The position numbers and the translations under genes were made by a program. Under the pieces are notes generated by a model. The model was not told the DNA's origin. It saw nothing but the letters and a program-made list of their open reading frames with translations, and did no database searches. From Halomonas organivorans (GTDB taxonomy: Bacteria > Pseudomonadota > Gammaproteobacteria > Pseudomonadales > Halomonadaceae), in contig NZ_JACHXM010000017.1 of assembly GCF_014192055.1 (NCBI RefSeq), forward strand, positions 22,685 to 86,684: a stretch of DNA of 64,000 nt, written 5' to 3'. Positions 56,125 to 64,000 of this stretch are shown here, piece after piece. Each line of letters starts with the position of its first letter. Position 1 is the stretch's first letter.

Positions 56125-56802
56125 TCAGGGCGCCCAATAGGTGGCCAGCGGGCAGGCCAGGAAGGCGCGGATCGGCAACTCGCGAACGTCGTCACCGGCC
56201 AGGGCTCGGGCCAGCACGCTGCGCTTGTCGCCACCGGTGATGTGCAGAATATGACGGCGCGCCTGGTGCAGGCGATCGGCGCTCAGGGTGATACGGGGCT
56301 GAGGCTGGCTGGGAGTACGCACGGCCACCACCGGCTCGGCGGTGGACAGCGCCAGCTCCAGCTCCCGGCTGTCGGGAAACAATGAAGCGGTGTGGCCATC
56401 GCCGCCCATGCCCAGGATCACCGCGCTGGCCGGCCAGGCAAGACCCGCGATGCGCTCGGCTACCGCCTCGGCGCCCTGCTCGGGCGTGGCGTCCTCGGTG
56501 GTCAACGGCACGAAGGTGGCGGCAGCGGCCGGCCCCTGCATCAGGTGCTCGCGCACCAGGCGGGCGTTGCTGTCGTCGGCGTCCTCGGCCACCCAGCGCT
56601 CGTCGGCCAGGGTCACGTCGATGCGCGGCCACGGCAGCTCCATGGCGGCCAGGGCGGTGAAGAACGGCACCGGGGTCGAGCCACCGGAGACCACCAGCAG
56701 GGCGCGCTCACGCTCGGCCAGGTCGGTGCGCAGGGCCTCGGCCACCGCCTCGGCGAGCTGGTGGGCCAGGCACTCGCGGGGCGTCGGGTTGGCATCGCTC
56801 AT
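56125..56802 (-). CDS. pgl: 6-phosphogluconolactonase (DevB type)
   Basis: Hydrolyses 6-phosphogluconolactone to 6-phosphogluconate. 225 residues with the family segments VVSGGSTPVPFF, LADERWV and GMGGDGHTASLFP. The ATG at 56802 has GAGG nine bases upstream; the first in-frame ATG at 56841 overlaps zwf by 14 bases and cannot be excluded. Sits between zwf and eda. Confidence 0.94.
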   Translation of the reverse strand: MSDANPTPRECLAHQLAEAVAEALRTDLAERERALLVVSGGSTPVPFFTALAAMELPWPRIDVTLADERWVAEDADDSNARLVREHLMQGPAAAATFVPLTTEDATPEQGAEAVAERIAGLAWPASAVILGMGGDGHTASLFPDSRELELALSTAEPVVAVRTPSQPQPRITLSADRLHQARRHILHITGGDKRSVLARALAGDDVRELPIRAFLACPLATYWAP

Positions 56803-56827
56803 GTCAATCATCCTCGTACCGACGGGG

Positions 56828-58336
<1,509 letters not shown>

Positions 58337-58350
58337 GTCCGCCCCCATCT

Positions 58351-58366
58351 GGTTAACTTAACAAAA
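58351..58366. promoter_or_regulatory. Candidate HexR box (zwf-proximal)
   Basis: On the minus strand TTTTGTTAAGTTAACC, similar to TTTTGTTAAACTTACG at edd. Only 15 bases before the zwf start. Confidence 0.45.
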
Positions 58367-58403
58367 TACTAGCCTATTGCGCCCGCCATCTCCAAAAATA
58401 TTC

Positions 58404-58416
58404 TGTAAGATTACTA
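58404..58416. promoter_or_regulatory. Candidate HexR box (middle)
   Basis: TGTAAGATTACTA, with TGTAA and TTACt half-sites, between zwf and hexR. Confidence 0.45.
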
Positions 58417-58486
58417 CTAAAAGAGGAGACGGTGCCGCCCCCTGGTGGCCGAGCCCCCTGCGCGCGCGCTAGGATAGTGAGCATAA

Positions 58487-58501
58487 TGTAGTTAAATCAC
58501 C
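58487..58501. promoter_or_regulatory. Candidate HexR box (hexR-proximal)
   Basis: TGTAGTTAAATCACC, close to the TGTARTTWAATTACA pattern that I recall for HexR; 63 bases before hexR. Confidence 0.55.
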
Positions 58502-58564
58502 ACATCATATCGACACACCCCGGGAGCGATCGCGTCGCCCCGCCTCACGGAGACCCTCTCGCGC

Positions 58565-59428
58565 ATGGTCAGTCACGATCTGCTGGACCGCATCCGCCGT
58601 CGCCTCGATGAGCTCAATCGATCCGAACGCAAGGTCGCCGACGTCATCCTCGCCGACCCGGCCGCCGCCACCAGCATGAGTATTGCCAGCCTGGCCCATG
58701 CGGCTTCGGTCAGCGAGCCCACGGTCAACCGCTTCTGCCGCAGCTTCGACGCCAAGGGCTACCCGGACTTCAAGATCAAGCTGGCCCAGAGCCTGGCCGG
58801 CGGCACCCCCTACGTCAGCCAGGCGGTCGAGCCCGGTGATGCCGCGCGCGACTACACCGGCAAGATCTTCGGCGCCACCATCGCCGCCCTGGACATCGCG
58901 CGGCGCGAGGTGGACTCGACCCGGGTGGAGCGGGTGGTCGACTACCTGACCCAGGCCAAGCAGCTGCACTTCTTCGGCCTGGGCGCCTCCGGGGCCGTGG
59001 CCCAGGATGCCCTGCACAAGTTCTTTCGCTTCAACATCCCGGTGTCGGCCTACATCGACGTGCTGATGCAACGCATGGTCGCCGCCGCCTGCCACACCGG
59101 CGACGTGGTGGTGATTCTCTCCTACACCGGCCGCACCCGCGAGCTGGTCGACATCGCCCGCCTGGCGCGCGAAAACGGCGCCGTGGTGCTGGGCATCACC
59201 GCGCCGGACTCACCGCTATCCGCCGAATGCACCGAGACGCTCGAAGTCTCGGCGCCGGAGGACACCGACCACTATATGCCGATGACGTCGCGGATGATTC
59301 AACTGGCGCTGATCGACGTGCTGGCCACCGGCGTCACCCTGAGGCGCGGCGAGGATTTCCTGCCCCACCTCAAGAAGATCAAGGACAGCCTGCGCGATAC
59401 TCGCTATCCGATGGGCGACGCAGGCTGA
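58565..59428 (+). CDS. hexR: RpiR-family regulator HexR
   Basis: A 287-residue regulator of central sugar genes. N-terminal RpiR helix-turn-helix ([23 protein letters not shown], about residues 39-61) and a C-terminal SIS sugar-isomerase domain (about 120-255, [16 protein letters not shown] and [14 protein letters not shown]) that binds KDPG in the family. Divergent from zwf-pgl-eda, the classical location. Known role: repress or activate zwf, edd, eda and others. Confidence 0.95.
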   Translation: MVSHDLLDRIRRRLDELNRSERKVADVILADPAAATSMSIASLAHAASVSEPTVNRFCRSFDAKGYPDFKIKLAQSLAGGTPYVSQAVEPGDAARDYTGKIFGATIAALDIARREVDSTRVERVVDYLTQAKQLHFFGLGASGAVAQDALHKFFRFNIPVSAYIDVLMQRMVAAACHTGDVVVILSYTGRTRELVDIARLARENGAVVLGITAPDSPLSAECTETLEVSAPEDTDHYMPMTSRMIQLALIDVLATGVTLRRGEDFLPHLKKIKDSLRDTRYPMGDAG

Positions 59429-59440
59429 GAGGCCTCAGCC
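59423..59440. terminator. Small inverted repeat spanning two convergent stops
   Basis: GGCTGAG-AGGC-CTCAGCC includes the TGA stops of hexR and of the lactonase, one in each arm. Possible bidirectional terminator, weak. Confidence 0.35.
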
Positions 59441-60310
59441 GAGCCGCAGCGTCGGCTCGGCGAGCCCTGGCACTGAAAGATCGGCGACGAACAGATCGCC
59501 GGCCCCGGACTCGCGGTCCCGCTGCTCGGCGCTCATGCCCTCGCGGGCCGTGGTGATGTAGAGAGAGGTCAGCCCCTCGCCGCCGAAGGCCGGGCAGGAA
59601 GGCTGGGTGGCAGGCAGCGTCACGGCGTCGATCTCGCGGCCCTCGCGGTCCAGACGCACCACCTTGCCGGCGCCCCACAGCGCCAGCCACATGGCACCCT
59701 CGGCGTCGATCACCGCGCCGTCGGGATTGCCCTCGCGCCCGGCGAAGTCCACCCAGGGCTCGGGCTCGCCGACCGGCCAGCCCTCGGCGTCCAATGCCCA
59801 GCGATAGACGATGCCACGGGCCGTGTCGGCGAAATGGGCATGCTCGCCCCGGGGCGAGAAGCAGATCGCGTTGGGAATCGTCAGCCCGCTCCTGAGGCGC
59901 GAAAGCTCGCCGCGATGCAGCCGGTAGAGGCTGCCGGCGCCGTCCTCGGCGCCCTTGCCCATGCTCGACAGCCACAGGCTGCCGTGACGATCCACCCGAG
60001 CATCGTTGCTGCGGGTGACGGCGTTGTCGGCCTCGAAGCCCATCAGCCGTGCGATCTCGCCGGTCGCCAAATCCAGCCAGCACAGGCGATCCTCGCCCAC
60101 CACCAGCATCCCGCCGTCGTCCAGCGGCGCGGCCAGCGAGGCCATGTGATCGAGTGCAATCACGCCGGTCTCGCCGCTTGCCGCCTCGAGCCAGTGCAGG
60201 CGCTTGCCAAGGATGTCGCACCACACCAGGCGGCCAAGCGCGGCGTACCACTGGGGGCCCTCGCCCAGCTCACAGCCGCTGGCCACCGCAACACGCGCCG
60301 CATCGCTCAT
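59435..60310 (-). CDS. SMP-30/gluconolactonase-family lactonase
   Basis: A 291-residue six-bladed beta-propeller lactonase. Metal site: Glu in CELGEGPQW (about residue 17), Asn in TIPNAICFSP, and Asp in NPDGAVID, with NDARVDRHGSLW. In this cluster it probably opens D-galactono-1,4-lactone from galactose oxidation. Start overlaps the dgoA stop by four bases. Last gene of the galactonate cluster. Confidence 0.87.
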   Translation of the reverse strand: MSDAARVAVASGCELGEGPQWYAALGRLVWCDILGKRLHWLEAASGETGVIALDHMASLAAPLDDGGMLVVGEDRLCWLDLATGEIARLMGFEADNAVTRSNDARVDRHGSLWLSSMGKGAEDGAGSLYRLHRGELSRLRSGLTIPNAICFSPRGEHAHFADTARGIVYRWALDAEGWPVGEPEPWVDFAGREGNPDGAVIDAEGAMWLALWGAGKVVRLDREGREIDAVTLPATQPSCPAFGGEGLTSLYITTAREGMSAEQRDRESGAGDLFVADLSVPGLAEPTLRLG

Positions 60311-60918
60311 GCGGCTGGCCTCGCGGCCTGCCAGGCCTCGACCAGCTTGCGTGCCCGCTCGCCGACCTCGTCGGCGCTGAGGCCCGGCTTGTAGAGGGCG
60401 CTGCCGAGCCCGGCACCGTTGACGCCGGCGGCCCGCCACTGGACGAAGTTGTCGACGCCGATGCCGCCCACGGCATAGAGCTCGGTGCCCGACGGCAGCA
60501 CGGCGCGCACCGCCTTCATGCCCTCGATACCGACCTGCACCGCCGGGAACAGCTTCAGCGCCGTGGCGCCGGCGTCCAGGGCGTCGAAGGCCTCGGAGGG
60601 CGTGACGATGCCGGGATAGGACGCCATGCCCAGCCGGCGGGTCTCCTCGATCACCGCCGGGCGGCAGTTGGGCGACACGATCAGCCGGCCGCCGACTGAA
60701 TGAACGTCGCGCACCTGCTCGACGGTCAGCACGGTGCCGGCGCCCACCTCGGCGCGATCGCCAAGCGCGGAGGCCAGGCGGCGGATGCTCTCCAGCGGCT
60801 CGGGAGAGTTCAGCGGCACCTCGAGGCGATCGAGGCCGGCGGCTAGCAGCGCCTCGCCGACGTCGACGGCTTCATCCGGGGTGATGCCGCGCAGGATACC
60901 GATCAGCGGAAGGGACAT
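60307..60918 (-). CDS. dgoA: 2-dehydro-3-deoxy-6-phosphogalactonate aldolase
   Basis: Class I aldolase cleaving KDPGal to pyruvate and glyceraldehyde 3-phosphate. 203 residues with RLEVPLNSPEP (catalytic Glu about 33) and Schiff-base Lys122 (ALKLFPA). Distinct from the eda gene, as shown by the shorter length and NSPEPLESI. Start has AGGAG. Part of gntR-dgoDKA-lactonase. Confidence 0.94.
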   Translation of the reverse strand: MSLPLIGILRGITPDEAVDVGEALLAAGLDRLEVPLNSPEPLESIRRLASALGDRAEVGAGTVLTVEQVRDVHSVGGRLIVSPNCRPAVIEETRRLGMASYPGIVTPSEAFDALDAGATALKLFPAVQVGIEGMKAVRAVLPSGTELYAVGGIGVDNFVQWRAAGVNGAGLGSALYKPGLSADEVGERARKLVEAWQAARPAA

Positions 60919-60934
60919 GGGACAAGGCTCCTGT

Positions 60935-61909
60935 TCAGTCATTGTCAGCAGGGTCGAGGGCGGCATGGGCCAGGCCGAGGCCGGCCAGCACCGCGCGTTG
61001 GTTGGCGATGATCTCGCTGGCGTGGCCCTGCGCCGAGAGCGCCAGGGCGTAGCGGCGGCACAGCGCTTCGCCGCCGATCAGCCGCACGGTCTGGCCCGCG
61101 TCGAGATCGCGGCAGGCGCCGGCCAGCTCCAGGCCGATGGCGAGCCCGGAGAGCCGGGCCGCCAGCACGGCGCCGCGGGCTTCGCCGCTCGGCAGGGCAT
61201 CGTCGAGCAGGTCCATGGCGCGCAGCCCGAACAGCCGTTGAGTGAAGGCCTCCGGCGCGTCGACCGCCTCCGCCACAGCGGCAGTGAAGGCCTCGCGGCA
61301 GGCCGGGTCCTCGAGGTCGTCCTCGCCCAGCGAGTGGGCCAGCACCGAGCGTTCGGCCAGCAGGCGATAGAGCTCACCGGTCATATAGGTGTGGAAGCCC
61401 TGCACGCGGCCGTCCTCGAGCGTCGCCCACTTGGCATGGGTGCCGGGCAGGCACACCGGGCCGGAGACGCCGGACTCGAGGGCCGCAAGCCCGGCGAGCT
61501 GGGTCTCCTCGCCGCGCATCACGTCGAAGCCGCCGGCGTCCGCGCCCTGGCAGAGGCCGGGCAGCAGGCGCACGTCGAGGCGCGGATCCTCGGTGGCCGG
61601 GCGCACCGCGCCCTCGGCCAGGGCATCGAGCGCGGTGGGCACCGAGCGATACGAGGCCTCGCGCCAGCCCTGGCGAGCGCCGGCCATGCCGCACACCAGC
61701 ACCGTGACGCGCCCCTCGGCGGGCAGCCAGTCACCGATCGTCGCCAGCAGCGCCGGCTCATAGTCGGCCGGAGCGAGGCCCAGCATGCCGCGCGCGGCCT
61801 CGGCCTCGGCCAGCACTTCGCCGTCGCCGGCCAGCGCCCAGGCACGCAGGTTGCTGGAGCCCCAGTCGACGGCGATCCAGGCCAGCCGAGTTGGAATCGC
61901 TTGAGTCAT
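60935..61909 (-). CDS. dgoK: 2-dehydro-3-deoxygalactonokinase
   Basis: Phosphorylates KDGal with ATP. 324 residues of the DgoK family (ASKHA-fold): DWGSSNLRAW at the N-terminus for ATP binding, LPGTHAKWATL, TYMTGELYRLL and GGEALCRRY. Start at 61909 is chosen because AGGAG lies eight bases before it; an ATG six codons earlier is less likely. Confidence 0.95.
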   Translation of the reverse strand: MTQAIPTRLAWIAVDWGSSNLRAWALAGDGEVLAEAEAARGMLGLAPADYEPALLATIGDWLPAEGRVTVLVCGMAGARQGWREASYRSVPTALDALAEGAVRPATEDPRLDVRLLPGLCQGADAGGFDVMRGEETQLAGLAALESGVSGPVCLPGTHAKWATLEDGRVQGFHTYMTGELYRLLAERSVLAHSLGEDDLEDPACREAFTAAVAEAVDAPEAFTQRLFGLRAMDLLDDALPSGEARGAVLAARLSGLAIGLELAGACRDLDAGQTVRLIGGEALCRRYALALSAQGHASEIIANQRAVLAGLGLAHAALDPADND

Positions 61910-61920
61910 CTCGGCATCTC

Positions 61921-63069
61921 CTACCATTCGGCGATGGAGCCGTCTTCATGGGTCCACACCGGGTTGCGCCAACGGTGGCCGACCTTGGCGCGCTCCTCGA
62001 CGAAGGCCTCGTCGATCTCCACGCCCAGCCCCGGGCCCTGGGGAATGGCACAGAAGCCGTCCTCGATGCCGAGCGCCGACTTGTCGATCAGGTAGTCGAG
62101 CACGTCGTTGTCCTTGTTGTAGTGGATGCCCATGCTCTGTTCCTGGATGAAGGCGTTGTGGCTGACCGCATCCACGTGCAGCGAAGTGGCCAGCGTCAGC
62201 GGCCCCAGCGGGCAGTGCGGCGCCATGGCCACATCGTGGGCGGAAGCCAGGGCGGCGATCTTCAGGCCCTCGCTGATGCCGCCGCAGTGGGACAGGTCGG
62301 GCTGGACGATGTCGATCATGCCGTCGGCCAGCAGGTCGCGGAACTGATAGCGGGTATGCAGCCGCTCACCGGTGGCCAGCGGATAACCGAGCCCACCGGC
62401 GATGTGCTTGAGGCACGGCAGGTGCTCGGGGGCCACCGGTTCCTCGACGAACATCGGGTGGAAGGGTTCCAGCTCGCGCAGCAGCGCCTTGGCCATGGGC
62501 CGGTGCACGCGGCCGTGGAAGTCGATGCCGATGCCGACGTCCGGCCCCACCGCCTCGCGGGCCTCGGCCACTCGCGCCACGGCCTCGTCGACCTTGCGGT
62601 GGCTGTCGACGATCTGAAGCTCCGGGGTGCCGTTCATCTTGAAGGCGGTGAAGCCCTGGTCGACCAGCGCCTTGGCGCCGGCGCCCACGTCGCTCGGACG
62701 GTCGCCGCCGGTCCAGGCGTACATGCGCATCCTGTCGCGCACCGCGCCGCCCAGCAGCTGGTGCACGGGCACGCCCAGGTCGCGGCCCTTGAGGTCCCAC
62801 AGCGCTTGGTCGATGCCGGCGATGGCGCTCATCAGGATCGGCCCGCCGCGATAGAAGCCGGCGCGATACATGGTGTTCCACAGGTGCTCGATGCGATGCG
62901 GATCCTGGCCGACCAGGTAGTCGGCAAGCTCATGGACCGCGGCCTCGACGGTGGCGGCACGGCCCTCGATGACCGGCTCGCCCCAGCCATAGGCGCCCTC
63001 GTCGGTCTCGATCTTGAGGAACAGCCAGCGCGGCGGCACCTGCCAGGTCTTGAGTCGGGTGATCTTCAT
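61921..63069 (-). CDS. dgoD: D-galactonate dehydratase
   Basis: Enolase-superfamily dehydratase giving 2-keto-3-deoxygalactonate. The 382 residues agree with E. coli DgoD in length and, as I recall, in key positions: metal ligands Asp183, Glu209 and Glu235, catalytic His185 ([11 protein letters not shown]) and His285 (APHCPLGP). The start MKITRLKTW is typical. First structural gene after gntR. Confidence 0.96.
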   Translation of the reverse strand: MKITRLKTWQVPPRWLFLKIETDEGAYGWGEPVIEGRAATVEAAVHELADYLVGQDPHRIEHLWNTMYRAGFYRGGPILMSAIAGIDQALWDLKGRDLGVPVHQLLGGAVRDRMRMYAWTGGDRPSDVGAGAKALVDQGFTAFKMNGTPELQIVDSHRKVDEAVARVAEAREAVGPDVGIGIDFHGRVHRPMAKALLRELEPFHPMFVEEPVAPEHLPCLKHIAGGLGYPLATGERLHTRYQFRDLLADGMIDIVQPDLSHCGGISEGLKIAALASAHDVAMAPHCPLGPLTLATSLHVDAVSHNAFIQEQSMGIHYNKDNDVLDYLIDKSALGIEDGFCAIPQGPGLGVEIDEAFVEERAKVGHRWRNPVWTHEDGSIAEW

Positions 63070-63109
63070 GAAAGGCTCCTTGCTGAACGCGTCAATGATC
63101 AGGCGTGAA

Positions 63110-63130
63110 CGGCCGCCCGGATGGCGGCCG
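63110..63130 (-). terminator. Small hairpin between gntR and dgoD
   Basis: CGGCCGCC/GGCGGCCG arms with five-base loop, eight bases after the gntR stop. It could end the gntR transcript, or act as an attenuator. Confidence 0.45.
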
Positions 63131-63138
63131 ATGAATGT

Positions 63139-63882
63139 CTAGGTGTCGCTGTCGCCGGTATCGATCCCGAGGTCCCGGGCGGTGCGGCGCAGCACCTCGC
63201 GGGCGGCCCGAGCCGCCCCCGGGCCATCGCCGCCCTTGATCGCCTCGAACACGGCACGGTGGCGAGCCAAGCTGTCGGAGAGACCATCGTCGCCGCGGGC
63301 AGGGCGCTGGGAGTGCTGGACCAGGGCGATGATCGAGGGCCGCAGCAGGTGGCCCATCTGCCGCCAGATCAGGTTGTGACTGGCATCGTAGATGGCCTCG
63401 TGGAAGGCCACGTCATGTTCCGCATGGCGGCCGGCCAGCCCCGGCGCCTCGGCGGTCTCGACCATGCCGTGCAGGGCCGCCTCGAGGCGCGTCAGGTCGT
63501 CCACGTCGGCGGCTCGAGCAGCGAGTTCGGCCACCACCGGCTCCGCGGAGTAGCGGAAGGCCAGCAGCTCGCGCACCAATTGTGGCTGGGGACGTTCCAG
63601 GCCGACCAGCCAATCGCTCATCTGCGGGTCGAGCAGGTGCCACTCGCCGACCTCGCGCACCTGGGTGCCGCGGCCGGCGGTGCGCTCGAGCAGGCCAGCC
63701 GCAGTCAAGCTGGTCAGGGCGTTGCGCACCTGGTTGCGGCTGACGCCGAAATGGGCGGCGATATCCAGCTCCTTGGGGAAAGTCTCCCCGGGCCGCCAGC
63801 GACCGCCGAGCAGCTCACGGGCCAGCAGCCTTGCCAATGCGTCGGCGCCGCCCTGGTGGGGCAGCAGGTCATCGAGACTCAT
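63139..63882 (-). CDS. dgoR: GntR/FadR-family regulator, DgoR-like
   Basis: A 247-residue regulator with an N-terminal winged helix (ELDIAAHFGVSRNQVRNALTSLTAAGLLERTAGRGTQV) and a FadR-type helical effector domain with the metal-type EHDVAFHEAIYDASHN. Position just upstream of dgoD in the same direction suggests control of galactonate catabolism. Start at 63882 gives the family length; longer in-frame starts run into the upstream gene. Confidence 0.88.
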   Translation of the reverse strand: MSLDDLLPHQGGADALARLLARELLGGRWRPGETFPKELDIAAHFGVSRNQVRNALTSLTAAGLLERTAGRGTQVREVGEWHLLDPQMSDWLVGLERPQPQLVRELLAFRYSAEPVVAELAARAADVDDLTRLEAALHGMVETAEAPGLAGRHAEHDVAFHEAIYDASHNLIWRQMGHLLRPSIIALVQHSQRPARGDDGLSDSLARHRAVFEAIKGGDGPGAARAAREVLRRTARDLGIDTGDSDT

Positions 63883-63905
63883 GGTTGCTTCCTCGTCATC
63901 GCCAC

Positions 63906-64000
63906 TCAGCCGGCGAAGGCCGCGTAGATGGCGATCACCAGGATCACCAGCACGATGCCGGCCGGTACCGCGCCCTTCCACGGCGTCAGGTCGACGGCGC
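63906..64000 (-). CDS. Membrane protein C-terminus (likely sodium:solute symporter), cut by window end
   Basis: The last 31 residues of a minus-strand gene: WKGAVPAGIVLVILVIAIYA then AFAG and stop, one terminal helix. The aromatic-Lys-hydrophobic pattern and a short tail fit the last helix of SSS-family symporters, and a galactonate or sugar transporter beside dgoR would be expected. The identification is weak because so little is visible. Confidence 0.45.
   Translation of the reverse strand, partial: AVDLTPWKGAVPAGIVLVILVIAIYAAFAG

Overview
The window is about 64 kb of high-GC chromosome from a gammaproteobacterium. Gene content and order (surE-pcm-nlpD-rpoS beside truD-ispF-ispD-ftsB, an Entner-Doudoroff sugar core with HexR, a TAXI-TRAP transporter, polyol ABC genes) suggest a Halomonas-like member of the Halomonadaceae. 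That assignment is inference from gene content; no rRNA or tRNA gene was seen.

Region 1 (1-7.1 kb): end of a lipoprotein-type ABC system (permease and ybbA-like ATPase) divergent from tesA, then an EamA transporter, a seven-base tandem array, a small Rdx/SelW-type protein, an MFS transporter, a 144-residue stand-alone LOV photoreceptor, a small acidic protein and ettA. Region 2 (7.2-19.4 kb): housekeeping genes, namely a DUF2254 membrane protein, lpxL-type acyltransferase, alr, rpoS, nlpD, a DUF368 undecaprenyl-phosphate carrier, pcm, surE, truD, ispF, ispD, ftsB and a FemAB-like acyltransferase.

Region 3 (19.6-43.7 kb) is sugar catabolism. edd-glk-yeaD-AKR-fructokinase form a tight plus-strand operon. 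It converges, over a 27-bp perfect hairpin, on a minus-strand polyol operon: SorC-type regulator, smoE/F/G/K ABC importer, HAD phosphatase, sorbitol-type SDR, P-loop kinase, mannitol dehydrogenase and xylulokinase. Next come a LacI-type FruR and the divergent fruBKA fructose phosphotransferase operon.

Region 4 (44.5-54.7 kb) is an inserted aromatic-acid module. Two convergent arms encode a complete predicted route from phthalate to protocatechuate: Rieske oxygenase, FMN/2Fe-2S reductase, cis-dihydrodiol dehydrogenase and 4,5-dihydroxyphthalate decarboxylase. They also carry a MarR regulator, a class II aldolase-family protein, a NadC-type quinolinate phosphoribosyltransferase and a TAXI-type TRAP importer. 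Both outer ends carry the same CTTAGATAT motif, which suggests one regulon.

Region 5 (55.2-64 kb): a REP-like inverted pair, then zwf-pgl-eda divergent from hexR, then a minus-strand D-galactonate (De Ley-Doudoroff) cluster: gntR, dgoD, dgoK, dgoA and an SMP-30 lactonase, preceded by the tail of a membrane protein cut by the window edge. Candidate HexR boxes lie before edd and between zwf and hexR, tying together the two Entner-Doudoroff blocks about 34 kb apart. Sugars, polyols and galactonate converge on KDPG or KDPGal cleavage to pyruvate and glyceraldehyde-3-phosphate.
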